Source: Deinandra increscens subsp. villosa (Eukaryota > Streptophyta > Magnoliopsida > Asterales > Asteraceae). From it: a stretch of 64,000 nt of DNA. Position numbers and translations under genes: made by a program. Shown piece by piece: positions 1 through 10,701 of the stretch. The stretch spans positions 3,357,708 to 3,421,707 of the forward strand of contig JBCNJP010000019.1 in the NCBI GenBank assembly GCA_039602395.1, in the 5' to 3' direction. The notes beneath the pieces are model-generated. The model did no database searches, had not been told where the DNA came from, and was given only the letters and a program-made list of their open reading frames with translations. Position 1 is the first letter of the stretch. Each line of letters starts with the position of its first letter.

Positions 1-1318
1 GGAAAAGGGTTTCCTCTGGATTGAAGGTGGAAGTAGCATTGGTATTGGTGGTTGTTTCCGTGATTCAGCTTCCAAATTCTGATTGATATGAAATGTGTGT
101 GGTTTTACATAGAAACGTAGTTTCTTAGAGAAGCCATAGCCAAGCCCATGGCGGGAATGTGGAGGAAAACTGAATAACCAGAGGCAGGGTGGGGTGAATT
201 TGTCACACTTAGACGCACTAACTAGACTTATTTATGGGTGTAAGTTTCATAAGAGGGGTATGGTGGTGTATGTTATGTTTTATAAGTTGGTATTATTTTA
301 TTTTAATTTAATATATAAAATAAATCTTGGAATTTTATGATTGGATGTAAATAAACTCACGTTATTGATTCCCTCCGTTGTAATTCTCCTAGGAAAAACT
401 TACACCACCATTCACACTATAAGGGGACGGTGTTTCACGTGTGAGTATGGTGTGAGTTTAGTGCCAACTAAGACTCACGACGTGACTTTGTGGCTATACC
501 GCATGCACTAAGGGTGGGGTGTGTCATCAGGGAGGTGACGTGGCTGCCTTTTTTTCTATGGGAAAACAACGCCTCACCTTTTTTGGGGAGGAGTTGGGAT
601 CAAGGAGAGCGGCTCTGCACCATCGATCAACTAGTTTCTTTGGTGGTGGTGGTGGGAGGATGTGGCTAGTTTAGGATAATCACCTTGTTGGGTTTTACAG
701 CGGTATTCCGGTTACCCATTTTTTTATCAAAACCATTTAACATAACATATTAAAACAATTTAGTCTAAAGTGATGCGCAAGAGAAATTAAATAACCTGAA
801 TAAAGTAATACCTACAGAATCAAATTATCATGAACACGCGAATACTGAAAATAAAATTACACCTAAATGAGTTAGATATACCTTTGTGGTTTCTTGACAA
901 CCGTTCAAGACATCGAGATTCAACACGCGATTACTAGAAACAAAACAAACAAAACAGAGAGGTCGAGTGCAACTCTCGTTCACGGCGACAGTGTGGCCGC
1001 GGTAACAGGCTGATCGGAGGCGGAAGTGCGGCGGTTGTGTGGGTTGAGCATGACAACGGCTAGGTGCGGCAGTGTGGCGGTGGTCGCTAGCCGGAAGGTG
1101 GCAACTGTGAGTTGGTCAACGGCGGTGGTTCGCAAGGGGAGGGGGCAGATCAAGTATTATAGAGGGGGCTAGGTTTGTATTTTGTGATCACCTAAAACCG
1201 TATTATTGAGATTTGTTTATAAACGTCAAACAACACTAATGTGCTCGTTAGACCAAAACTCTAAAGCCCGTTGGTCTGGATTTAGTTAAAACGACCCACT
1301 AGACTAATCACTATTAAT
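1..1318. other. Intergenic, no gene recognised
   Basis: I find no convincing coding exon on either strand. The stretch at about 690-935 resembles the segment at 62210-62580 at both ends: a TGTTGGGTTT-type start and a GATATACCTT block followed by a related sequence ending in TCAAC. It may therefore be one copy of a dispersed repeat. The GC-rich part at 970-1150 is rich in GGCGG/GTGGC runs and reads like decayed leader or LTR sequence. Confidence 0.4.
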
Positions 1319-1321
1319 CTA

Positions 1322-1386
<65 letters not shown>
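1319..1386. repeat. (ATT)n microsatellite
   Basis: About 20 uninterrupted ATT/TTA units, read directly from the sequence. Confidence 0.95.
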
Positions 1387-1389
<3 letters not shown>

Positions 1390-2600
1390 ATAAAGATAAT
1401 TGTTCCGTGTTAATGTCGGTTAATATAGTTAAGCGGTCTTAAGAATCGATTATGTTGGCCTGTATTGTGACAATGACTTGCCTCCAGAGTGCGTTGGTTT
1501 CATTCATGTATCTCCAATACCATTTTGCTAGCAGAGATAAATTTGTAGACTTCAGAGAGCCAATACCCAGCCCCCTTTATTTGGAAGCAATAACTTGAGA
1601 CCACCTTATCCAATTTATGTTCCTTTTTTCATCACTTCCTCCCTAAACTACTCTCCTCCGAATGCATTCTAACTTTTTGAAAACGTTGTCCGAGGATCTA
1701 AACATGGAGAAGTTAACGGTATCTTAAGAGGACAAATTTAATGAGTGTTAGTCTTCCTCCCATGGATAGGATCTTGCTTTCCATATAGACAACTTTATCT
1801 CAAAAGCTTCAACAACTGATTGCCAACAAAATATTAATGTAGTAAATTGAATACAAAATATTTTTCTGAAATTAGGATAACCAACTTATCGACTCGTGTT
1901 ATGATGTGAATCGTTAATCATCCACCGGTAATGAGTATTTTTTTTTTAACAATTGAATCGTTAATCATTCACGTGTAGAATTTAAACCTCTAATTTTTTA
2001 TTAAAAAGTCATATTATTATTAACATGTCACACTTTACTATTAAATTATCATCTTAAAATTAAAAACGTATAAATATTATGGAATTAATTTTTATCAAAG
2101 CGCCCATCTTTATAAGCGAATTATCTCCTTTGAACTCTCATATTTTAATCTGTACTTCAGATTCAATCGAACGAAATAAAAATGGTACATAAATATACCT
2201 GTAATGAAATTACTCTTTGTATGTTTGAAGGATATTTCAGAATTATCATATTTTATATATTATTTTTGTTGGAATCGGTTAAACAAATGCTGATTTTGGA
2301 TACCCATGGTCGGTGTTGTGAAGGAGATAAGTGGGGGACAGTTTCTTCATTCGATGTAGGGGGGCCTTCTCCTTTTGAATGTGAAAACCATTGGCATCTT
2401 CCCAAGTTTATTTTAATTGTTTATTATATGTTACTTATAACTTTCCCAAGTTTATTATATGTTACTTATAACTTATAAATTGATACCCATTTTTTTCTTT
2501 ATACATCGTTCTCAACTGCCCTATATAGGTCTATTCGTGGAATATGAGGGCATTTAACCCACTAATTATAATTAATGTAGTTAAAATTTACTCCTATATT
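1387..2600. other. Intergenic, nothing recognised
   Basis: AT-rich sequence without exon-like structure. A 98-codon open frame at 2182-2478 shows no family resemblance and low complexity, so I do not call it a gene. Confidence 0.4.
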
Positions 2601-2890
2601 TTTAAACATTCATAACTTTCACATAGACATTATTTTTTTTAAAAAAATACCCAATAAAAACAAACATTTTTATCTTTAAAACACGTATAATGTTGTTATA
2701 TAAAATAAAAAAAATTTACTCTTTCGAGTGTATATTGTTAGTATTTAAAAAAGCGTTTTAAAGAGTAATTTTTTTAATTTTTATATATGGCAACACTATA
2801 CACGATTTAAAGATAAAAAACGTTCGTTTTTATGGTGTAATTTTAAAAAAATAAAATAATGTCGTATGTAAAAGTTATAAATGTTTAAAG
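2601..2890. mobile_element. Foldback/MITE-like inverted repeat
   Basis: Two imperfect inverted arms of roughly 90-100 bp face each other across a short AT-rich centre. The left arm starts TTTAAACATTCATAACTTTC and the right arm ends in GTTATAAATGTTTAAA. Both arms carry a diverged AAACGTTC/AAACATTT core beside ATCTTTAAA. The arms also resemble the arms of the larger hairpin element at 20261-21260 (shared 'TTTTCATACGACATTAT'-like wording), which suggests a distant relation. I could not fix a target duplication. Confidence 0.6.
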
Positions 2891-3499
2891 GGGGAAGAGG
2901 GAGGGGAGGGGAGAGGGGGATTAAATGCCCCGATATGCCACGGATAATAGCAGGGCCCTTATAATATCGCCGTGATCCGTCATTGTTATCTTCGGTATAA
3001 ATTATATCAAGAAATGGGTCCTTTACATTTGGATATAAATATTATTGTGTTAATCTTGTAAAATTAAATAGTTTAGAGATTTTTTAGAGATTAAATTGTT
3101 AGTTACTTAGTTAGGTATTTCTATATTTGGTAATCAGATTTAATTAGGAGAATAATTTGTTTTTAGGTTTAGGTTACTTGTTCTTCAAGTTTGGGATTAT
3201 TATAAATATGGTTCATATGTGTAGGATTTATGTACCTTCAACTTTGTTAAGTAGGATTTTTTTTTTCTTGTGTTTTACATGCATTTGATTCGAACGATAG
3301 GTAAGAACGACAAGGTTTTGGTTATTCAAAAGGCTCTGGTGATTCAATAGTGATGTGAAAGAAACGATCAGTGGGTGACTAGGCATTCGTTTGCCGACTC
3401 AAAAACAACAGCTGTCTAGTTTTTGAGTTTTCTTTTGGTAACATCGGAAGGAGCAAACAAATATAAGTGATCAAAGATGTGTTATAGTTAAGAAGAAAG
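2891..3499. other. Intergenic, nothing recognised
   Basis: AT-rich sequence following the inverted repeat, with no exon, RNA gene or repeat structure that I can support. Confidence 0.4.
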
Positions 3500-3780
3500 T
3501 GCACGGGAGTGAGCATTGTGGTTGTGGAGACTCAAGCCGGGAAGACTTTGAATGTGACCAGGGTAAAGGTCGGGTGTCCGGGAGATGGTAGTCGGGTTCC
3601 ACGGAATAAAGCCACGGTAGATGTTACAAGTGCAACGAGCTCAGGCGTAATGTGTTGGAATGTCCAAAGTGGGGTTGCAGATTTGTGTTGGTTGCAGCAA
3701 ATGTGTTGATACAAAGTGAACACAGGAGATCGTGGATTAAGGTAGAAGAACTTCGAGTCTTACTCGGTATTCAAGACCTT
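3500..3780 (+). pseudogene. Copia gag remnant with degenerate zinc knuckle
   Basis: One frame at 3622-3663 reads Cys-Tyr-Lys-Cys, then Asn-Glu-Leu-Arg, an Arg where His is expected, four residues and a final Cys. This is the CX2CX4HX4C nucleocapsid knuckle of retrotransposon Gag with its His replaced by Arg. Surrounding codons (basic, then Cys-Pro-Lys-Trp-Gly) fit a Gag C-terminus. No pol sequence follows. The reading frame continues into GluGluLeuArgValLeuLeu and is then cut by the element at 3793. This is a decayed fragment. The knuckle is short, so a different retroelement family is possible. Confidence 0.5.
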
Positions 3781-4416
3781 GGAGGAACAATTTAGGGATG
3801 GCAATGGGCCGGGTATGGGACGGGTATTGATAATCCCAGTCCCATACCCGAAATAAAAAATGCATCCCATACCCGGCCCGTTACCCATCGGGTATCTATC
3901 GGGTAATTACCCATCGGGTATCAGGTAAACCCGCGGGTATCGGGTATACCCATTAGATTGTTAAAAAAAGCTCGTTTGGATTTTAATGTCGATAAATACG
4001 CAATAAAAAACATCAAATCTAAAATATATAATGTTTCAGGAATATAATTTCAAAATGAGTTATTGTCCGCTTTCATATATTCAAAATACATATAAAGATA
4101 TACGTTCATTTTCTAAACGAAGACATTAGTTGCTTCAACTTTTTATGGATCTACATGTTATGTTGATTTGTCATGTCATTCTTACAAAAAAATAATAATA
4201 ATAAACCATCGCTAAAATAACAAAAATATAATATTTAGGACTTGGAATACATGTACCTCGTAACAATTTTCATAGTCACGCTCAATCGTTTTATCAAAAT
4301 AGATATGTAGGACTTGGAATAAGTTACTAAGTTTACAAGAAAATAAAACAAAAATAATATATAAAACTAATGGAAAAAACTTGTATAAGAAAACTAAAAC
4401 AATATATATATATATA

Positions 4417-4594
4417 GGGTTAGGTTCAAATGAGAACTTTTTGTTTTGAGAATTTTTGAGAACTAAATCTCAACCACAAATTTCAGGGGGACCACTACAA
4501 TTCATGGGAGGGGGGATACATGTAAATAAATTTGTGGCTCAAATTAGTTTTTTTTAGTTCTCAAACCAAATTGGTTCTCAAATGATCCTCTCCC
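4417..4594 (-). mobile_element. 178-bp (TA)n-flanked MITE, copy A1 (reverse)
   Basis: Reverse-oriented copy of a 178-bp family. It starts GGGTTAGGTTCAAATGAGAA and ends in TTCTCAAATGATCCTCTCCC. Both ends carry imperfect inverted copies of GGG..AGGTTCA..TGAGAAC. It is bounded on both sides by (TA)n. It has no coding capacity. Confidence 0.85.
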
Positions 4595-4616
4595 TATATA
4601 TATATATATATATATA

Positions 4617-4794
4617 GGGAGAGGATCATTTGAGAACTAATTGGGTTTGAGAACTAAAAAGAACTAATCTTAGTCACTAGTTTATATATATGGAAAACCC
4701 CCCCATGAATTTGAATGCTCCCCCCTTGAAAATTAGTGGCCCAAATTGGTTCTCAAAAGTTCTCAAAGAAAAAGTTCTCATTTGAACCTAACCC
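4617..4794 (+). mobile_element. 178-bp (TA)n-flanked MITE, copy A2
   Basis: Forward copy beginning GGGAGAGGATCATTTGAGAA and ending TTTGAACCTAACCC. It is separated from A1 by 22 bp and from A3 by 47 bp of (TA)n-type sequence. Length is exactly 178 bp as in A1, A3, A4 and A6. Confidence 0.88.
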
Positions 4795-4841
<47 letters not shown>

Positions 4842-4844
<3 letters not shown>

Positions 4845-5015
4845 AGAGGATCATTTGAGAACCAATTTGGTTTGAGAACTTTTGAGAACCATTCTAAGCC
4901 ACTAGTTTATATATATGGAAATCCCCCCATGAATTTGAATGCTTCCCCCTTGAAAATTAGTGGCTCAGAATGGTTCTCAAAAGTTCTCAAAAGAAAAAGT
5001 TCTCATTTGAACCTA

Positions 5016-5019
<4 letters not shown>
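4842..5019 (+). mobile_element. 178-bp (TA)n-flanked MITE, copy A3
   Basis: Forward copy with the same ends as A2 and close internal identity, including the shared motif CACTAGTTTATATATATGG. It is flanked by (TA)n on both sides. Confidence 0.88.
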
Positions 5020-5050
<31 letters not shown>

Positions 5051-5189
5051 CGGGTATTGTTTCGGGTATTTCGGGCCGGGTAACGGGCCGGGTATCGGGC
5101 AGGTGTCAACAAATCCCATGCCCGTACCCGGACCGGATGACTCGGGTTTCGGGTATACCCGTCGGATCTGGGCTTTTTTGCCATCCCTA

Positions 5190-5613
5190 AGGAACATTCG
5201 AGTCTTACTCAGTATTCAAGACATCTAACCGAATCGAAGACATAGTGAACAGATAACGAGATCTAAAAGTAGAAGAGAAACCAGGCTTGTGTTTGACACA
5301 ATTCCATTAAATAGATTCGTACGAACCTTGTGTTTCGGAGCTGCATTCGTGTCCGCAGGTCGTACGCCCAAATAGCTAAATCTACTGTTTGATTAAGTTG
5401 AAGAAACCTGGTTTTCAACAAATATTACTTAAAATCGAGTTGGATAAAACATGATATTTTTGAACATATTCCTTTAAATAGACTCTTGTATTTCTTAGTG
5501 TTCAATTGCAAATTGTACCAAATTAAATTACACTAACGCTTTATAATTGGACTATTACCCACGAATAGTACTAGTCGAATACCACCTGGTATACTTTTTA
5601 GGCGGATGACATT
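5190..5613. other. Intergenic, nothing recognised
   Basis: Short spacer between the hAT-like element and the Copia element. I see no gene or repeat of its own apart from the duplicated CGAGTCTTACTC flank near 5200. Confidence 0.4.
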
Positions 5614-5865
5614 GATTTTGTAAGAAGATTGATTAAATCTGTTAATTCTTGTTAACAGAAAAGTAATTGACGCATTTGACAAGTTACCTAAATTTGGAGG
5701 ACCAAATTGGAACTATTTTAATGAAGGATTTAGGCGTGTATAAGTTTGGGTAGAAACTGCATGTTTGAGAGAAGTTGAAGGGTGGTAGTTGTAGTAAATG
5801 TGTTAAGTTTAGTTTACCGTTGTAATTAGTTGTTATAAGTTTGTTTAGCTTATTGTAATCAGTTT

Positions 5866-5966
5866 AGAGATTTTTCTGCTTCGTGTAATTCTCATTCTTC
5901 TTAATAAAATTTTCTCTCGTTCTTGATCGATTCGTGTTGTTGATACGATCTTGGTATCCAATTTGA
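5866..5966 (+). repeat. Copy 1 of 101-bp LTR-end direct repeat
   Basis: Identical by eye to 6713-6813. Located just upstream of the primer-binding site, it is the 3' part of the 5' LTR. Confidence 0.9.
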
Positions 5967-5968
5967 TT

Positions 5969-5980
5969 TGGTATCAGAGC
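5969..5980 (+). other. Copia primer-binding site
   Basis: TGGTATCAGAGC, the standard plant Copia primer-binding sequence complementary to the 3' part of initiator methionine tRNA, two bases after the LTR end. Confidence 0.85.
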
Positions 5981-6118
5981 TTGCTATCGAATCGATCACC
6001 TTCTTCATCAGTTTTTGCTGGATTTGGGGATCTCTGATCCTCGGCGCTAATTCCAAAAATTCACCGATTCATCCTATCTCCTAGAAGACCGTCACCAGGA
6101 AAAACATCAAGGCCTGCA

Positions 6119-6751
6119 ATGGCGGACGGTGGTGTCAATCGTGGCAACCAGGTGATTAGGGATAACTTCACTACGATTCCTCTTCAATGTCCGGTATTAA
6201 CTTCATCAAATTATTCTATATGGTCTGTCAAAATTAAGGCAATCTTTAATGTACATGGGTTGTGGGAAGTAATTGAACCAGCAGAGGGTGCTGTTGTAGA
6301 TGCTAAGAAGAATTCTGCAGCCATTGCTTATTTGTATCAATCTTTATCTGAGGATTTAATATTACAAGTAGCAAGTCTTGATTCAGCCAAAGAAATTTGG
6401 AATTCGATTAAGACAAGACATATAGGAGTTGATAGGGTTAAGAAGGCTAGGTTGCAGACATTAAAAAGTGAATATGAGGCATTGAGAATGAAAGATAGTG
6501 AGAATATAGATGAATTTGTTGGAAGGTTGAGTGCTATAGCCACTAAGTCTGCTGATTTGGGTTCTAAGATAGAAGACCCCACCCTTGCTAGGAAGTTGCT
6601 TGATTCTGTCCCTGAGAGGTTTGTTCAAATAGTTGCCTCCATTGAGCAGTTTGTGGATCTAGACACTGTTTTATTCCAAGAAATTGTTGGTAGGCTAAAA
6701 GCTTATGAGGAGAGAGATTTTTCTGCTTCGTGTAATTCTCATTCTTCTTAA
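6119..6751 (+). pseudogene. Copia Gag polyprotein N-terminal part
   Basis: A 210-codon frame with the gag-polypeptide/UBN2 fold seen in plant Copia elements. An N-terminal 'LTSSNYSIWSVKIKAIF' stretch (residues about 28-44) is followed by a helical core with 'AKEIWNSIKTRHIG', then 'LKSEYEALRMKDSE' and 'IDEFVGRLSAIATK'. Gag coats the retrotransposon RNA in cytoplasmic particles. The start is the first ATG after the PBS and leader. The last residues (from about 199, 'FSASCNSHSS') are not Gag: the frame has crossed into LTR sequence at an AGAGATTTTT microhomology. No zinc knuckle or pol remains, so the protein cannot support transposition on its own. Confidence 0.8.
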
Positions 6752-6813
6752 TAAAATTTTCTCTCGTTCTTGATCGATTCGTGTTGTTGATACGATCTTG
6801 GTATCCAATTTGA
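6713..6813 (+). repeat. Copy 2 of 101-bp LTR-end direct repeat (truncated 3' LTR)
   Basis: Identical to 5866-5966. Its 5' side is joined to gag at AGAGATTTTT. Confidence 0.9.
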
Positions 6814-7208
6814 GATTTCGATACAGGTTCAGGTCCTCCGGATAAAATTTTGTCGCAAGCATAGTTTCAACAACTGCCCACTGTTTTCACTTTACCTTGA
6901 ACTTATAAATAACCTCAATCAAAAAAGTTCCGTACTTTATGAAAAACGAGTCAAACTCAAGGGTCCACAAATGTAAATACTCAAATTCCTTGAAGCGCTA
7001 TGAAAATAAATAAAAAAGAGGAGATGCTTTATTGCTTTGTCCTTCCAAGGCACCGGTTTTTCGAGAGTCAGTTGGTAGTCAGTACACAAACTTTAGTTGG
7101 TTATGTTGCATGTTTGTAAATTCTAGGGGCCACAGTACAAAATAAATAAACAAATAAAAACCAGACCCCCTGGGGTTAAATTACCTAAATACCCCCATTC
7201 ATCTCCCC
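6814..7208. other. Upstream region of the HIG1 gene
   Basis: No coding exon seen. It probably contains the promoter of the gene starting at 7297. Confidence 0.4.
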
Positions 7209-7219
7209 CTATATATACC
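7209..7219 (+). promoter_or_regulatory. TATA box of HIG1-domain gene
   Basis: CTATATATACC lies 78-88 bases before the ATG. It is followed by a pyrimidine/CAA-rich leader, the usual arrangement for a plant core promoter. Confidence 0.6.
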
Positions 7220-7296
7220 AACTCCACTCTACATACTTTGCATTCACCCTCAAAACAACAATATACACACATACTTATCTCAAGAACTTAATCGAA

Positions 7297-7807
7297 ATGG
7301 ACGCCTTGCAATCTTGGGTCTCAGAACATAAGCTTACTAGCATTGGTTAGTCTCAAACTTTTATTCTTAAATTCATCGCCAGATTGCTTTTTTTAACTGC
7401 TAAATTATTACGTCTATATTTTGTAAGATTTGAAACCTTTTAGTTACACAACCATCATTTTACCACTGATAGTTATTTTTTTAGTCATAAATTATTATAT
7501 TAAACAAAGTTCAATTGTCCAATTCATACAAAATATATAATGAGTAACAAGTTTAGTTACTTGATCTTTTTTGATAGCAAAACTAAGTAGCTGTTAATAA
7601 TTCGTTTGTGTAGGGGCAATATGGGCAACAGCAATTGGGACATCAATGGCGTACACGGGGTCTAAGAGATCTGCACCATTCAAGCCTAGCCTAAGGCTCA
7701 TTCATGCCAGGATGCATGCACAGGCTTTGACGTTGGCCGTGTTATCTGGTGCGGCGCTGTACCACCATTATGAGAAGAGTCAAGCTGATCACCACCATCA
7801 GAACTGA
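7297..7807 (+). CDS. HIG1/RCF-domain hypoxia-responsive small protein
   Basis: Two exons, 7297-7345 and 7614-7807, joined in phase 1 across a GT-AG intron, encode 80 residues. Exon 1 gives MDALQSWVSEHKLTSIG. Exon 2 gives the HIG1 domain: a first membrane helix (AIWATAIGTSMAYTG), a loop with 'KPSLRLIHARMHAQALT', and a second helix (LAVLSGAALYHHYE). The tail is His-rich. The 'K.S.RLIHAR..AQ..T' loop is the family signature. HIG1/RCF-type proteins sit in the inner mitochondrial membrane and associate with respiratory supercomplexes. Plant members of similar length are described as hypoxia-responsive. The length is normal for the plant short form. The splice reconstruction is mine, and the frame is unbroken. 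Confidence 0.88.
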
Positions 7808-7919
7808 TAAGAGACTGAGGTCCTTAATTGATCCAATGGAGAAGACGCTACTAGTTCTTAATTTATAAGTCTACTATCGTTTCTAGAATAATGCACTTAT
7901 TAAATGCATCCCTTTGCTT

Positions 7920-8152
7920 TGTAAATTTTATTAAAAATATATAATATATATATATGATATCAATCTTTATATTTGTTCTCCTCCTTAACAATTACCGATA
8001 TGATGGAATTTACATATCGGTTTCTCTCTTTAATTATAAGATTGAGGGTGTGTTAAAAGTAGAATTAGATGAGTGTGTTTTTAGACTTTTAGTAAAATGT
8101 AGATCAGATTAACTGAGGGTCTGAGGCCAAGGGTCATGATCAGTCTGTGGTA
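7920..8152. other. 3' flank of HIG1 gene, nothing else recognised
   Basis: AT-rich sequence including a short (TA)n at about 7940-7957. No feature beyond the likely 3' UTR. Confidence 0.35.
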
Positions 8153-8605
8153 GAGATGTACAAATCGGGTTTTTTTTTTCTTTCTCAAATCAGTTCGGGT
8201 TGAGTCAAAAGAAAGTCAAAAACAGTTTTACTGAAACTAAATTTTAGGGAAAATAACCGGGGTTAATAAAACCATTTCAGTTTTGAAACCGTTATATATC
8301 AGTTCAGTTTGGGTTATACTAGTTCGAAACTAGTTTAGTTTTGGTGGAGCCGGGTTAAGAACCGACTAGAAGCTGACGGTTCGGATTCGATCAAAAGTCA
8401 AAACCTGTTTTATTGAAATCAGTTTCTAGGGAAAATAATCGGGGTTAATAAAACTGATTTGGTTTTGAAACCGGTTTTACATCGGTTCGGTTTGGGTTAT
8501 ACGAGTGCGGAATTGGTTTAGTTGAGCCGGGCTAAGAACCCACTAGAAATTGACGGTTCGGGTTGAGTCCGGTTCGATTTCACATGTATCCGGGTTTGAA
8601 AACCA
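8153..8605. repeat. GGTTCGG/CCGG-rich repeat with internal 183-bp tandem duplication
   Basis: The segment starts TAGAGATGTACAAATCGGG. It holds two tandem versions of a roughly 183-bp unit (about 8207-8389 and 8390-8572). Each contains AGGGAAAATAA.CGGGGTTAAT, then TTTTGAAACCG, then GGTTTGGGTTATAC and finally a 'GACGGTTCGG' block. The copies have diverged substantially. Its first bases match, inverted, the right end of the element at 41920-42136, so it is probably a transposon whose right end is missing. Confidence 0.6.
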
Positions 8606-8875
8606 AACCGGTTTTTCCCATCTTGGTCTCGAGCAAAAAATATTTAAGCCCATTTACTTAGGTGCTGTTTGTTTTTGCTTAATACATCTTCAGGAGAGGT
8701 TATGTCTGCAGGCGCGCAGACATATGCCTTGAAAACTGTTTTTTTTTCTTTTCTTATGAAGATCTTATTTAAGCTTAAAACCTCTTTAAAAAAAAGACTT
8801 ATAAACATTGCTTATTTCATCTTCACACTATAACTCACAAGCTTAAAAACAAAAGACCCACCACCTCACCATCCC
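8606..8875. other. Spacer, nothing recognised
   Basis: AT-rich sequence with poly-T and poly-A runs. No gene. Confidence 0.35.
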
Positions 8876-8962
8876 CCCCCCCCACCACCACCACCACCAC
8901 CACCACCACCACCACCGCCACCACTGCCGCCGCCGCCGGCACCACCCTCGCCGCCGGCACCA

Positions 8963-8994
<32 letters not shown>

Positions 8995-9336
8995 CCCACC
9001 ACCACCGCCACCCACCACCACCGCCACCACCGCACCACCACCCACCACCACCACCACCACCACCACCGCCACCACCACTCCACCACCACCATCACCGCCA
9101 CCACCCACCACCACGCGTCCCACCACCACCACCACCGCCACCACCACACCACCATCGCCACCACCACACCACCATCGCCACCACCACCACCACCATCACC
9201 ACCATCACCGCCACCACCACCACGACCATCACCGCCACCAACACCACCAACACCACCACCATTACCGCCACTAACACCACCACCACCACCACACCACTCC
9301 ACCACCACCGCCACCACCACCCCACCACCACCACCA
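8876..9336. repeat. (CCA/CCG)n trinucleotide tract
   Basis: About 460 bp of imperfect CAC/CCG triplets. Long open frames on the minus strand (Gly/Val/Trp-rich) are a by-product of the triplet composition and lack any domain, so I treat this as a simple-sequence expansion and not a glycine-rich protein gene. Confidence 0.9.
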
Positions 9337-10500
9337 TTTTACTTATGTTTTTATGTTATTGATATTTGGTTTTATTATTGTATTTATATTATAATTTGAA
9401 CGTTGAATGACTTTAATTTAGTAAGATAAGTTTGACAGTTATATATTTTTCAGTTTTTGCAGACTGTGTCAAGTTAATAAAACAAACAGTCTTATATTTT
9501 CAGATTACAGATCTTCAGACTACATCTTTAGCTGTAGACATAAAATCAGATAAAATCAGACTGGAGACAATTTTTGTCTGCAAAAACAAAGAGCACCTTA
9601 GGTCCTTTTTGTGTACCTCTTTTTGACTGGGCTTAGGCCCAATCTTGTCTGTCCTCTTCAAAGTCTAGTGTTCTCAATCTACATCACGGCTTCTTTTGGG
9701 CTTTGGCCGTTCGGTGCACAAGTTTCAACAACACGGCTTATTAAACCCGTATCCCCGATTCAACAACACGGGTGAGTGGGCCATATTCATATAACTAGTT
9801 TAATAAAACGAATCTTATATATAGTTGGTCTAATCATTTGGGGATCGTTTGAAGTGTACAGGCTGGATTAAAATGTTTATATTAATCAACAAGGGAGTAA
9901 TTATATTAAAGACGTGTTTAGCTTACCACATGTTTGCTGGTATAATGCTGGGATGTCCTATCCCCCCTATCTGTTTAGCTTTCTCTTCTCTAACCCATGA
10001 CACTTCATTGATATGATGGACCCACCTTAACCCCCAATTTTACAACTCTACCCTCTACCAAATATTATTCCCTTGATACACTCTCTCTTTGTTGGAGAAT
10101 TATAGTTGACAACTTCTTGATCAAGTATATATGTCCCTTTGATTATTACGCGATACGTTTAGAAGCGGATCTAAATTGTTGTCATGTGATTTGTAGGATT
10201 ACGAGTTTGAGTTTGAGTAGTTAAAATAGTCTCGTTATAGAGATAAAGGCTTGAGTGGCTTACAAGTTACACCCCAAAACACACATATGAAAGTCTCATA
10301 GTTGTTTTAGATTTGTACTACAAGGGTTGCATTGTAATTCTATTCTTGCACTTTATCCAAATATAAAAAAAGTTAAGGAAAGGAGGAAATATGCAATAAG
10401 AGAAAGGGTACCTTTTAGGTAGATAGCCTTGTGTTTCCAATAGTGAAATATTAACTAATTATTGTGTAATATTTAATAATTAATTATATGCTTATAACTA
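9337..10500. other. Intergenic, nothing recognised
   Basis: No exon structure found. A GGGCTTAGGCCCAAT stretch near 9629 resembles plant TGGGCC/GGCCCA promoter words, but no gene follows within reach. Confidence 0.35.
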
Positions 10501-10701
10501 AAGCAATTTTTTAATTGCTTCCTTTTGTAGATTCTTACATATATAACTTCAAAAGGCATCCTACAACAGTACAACACACTCATCTCTTAGACAATACTTC
10601 TCCTTCTTCTTCATTTTTATTAATCGATCAGTTTTTCTTCTTCATTTCCTTTGGGATTGTTCTTCATCTCAAAATCTTGATTTCAAAGTTTATTAATCCA
10701 A

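Larger units (their letters stand above)
3793..5189. mobile_element. hAT-like element with TAGGGATGGCAA termini, interrupted by nested elements
   Basis: The element begins TAGGGATGGCAATGGGCCGG and ends TTTTGCCATCCCTA, giving about 12 bp of perfect terminal inverted repeat followed by diverged GGGTATCGGGTA-rich subterminal repeats on both sides. It encodes no protein. Flanks share the wording GGAACA(A)TT but not an exact 8-bp duplication. The host sequence CGAGTCTTACTC occurs on both sides (about 3752 and 5200), a short duplicated flank. Three 178-bp (TA)n-flanked elements (4417-5019) are inserted inside it. Assignment to hAT rests on TIR style only. Confidence 0.6.
5619..6813 (+). mobile_element. 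Deletion derivative of a Copia LTR retrotransposon
   Basis: The order is LTR, primer-binding site, gag, truncated second LTR. A 101-bp sequence at 5866-5966 recurs without a mismatch at 6713-6813, and these are the inner ends of the two LTRs. The PBS TGGTATCAGAGC (initiator-Met tRNA type) lies at 5969-5980. The gag frame runs straight into the second LTR copy, so protease, integrase, RT and RNase H are all gone. A candidate 5-bp target duplication GATTT lies at 5614-5618 and 6814-6818, which places the 5' LTR at about 5619-5966. This boundary is tentative because the LTR would not end in the usual CA. LTR identity suggests a young insertion. Confidence 0.75.

Noticed and set aside
2182..2478. 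98-codon open frame
   Set aside because: Low complexity, no homology that I recognise and no splice partners.
4746..5228. 160-codon open frame with TyrIle repeats
   Set aside because: It crosses (TA)n tracts and MITE copies; it is an artefact of repeat sequence.
8835..9337. Long Gly/Val/Trp-rich minus-strand open frames
   Set aside because: They are produced by the CCA/CCG triplet tract, exist in several frames at once and have no domain or promoter.
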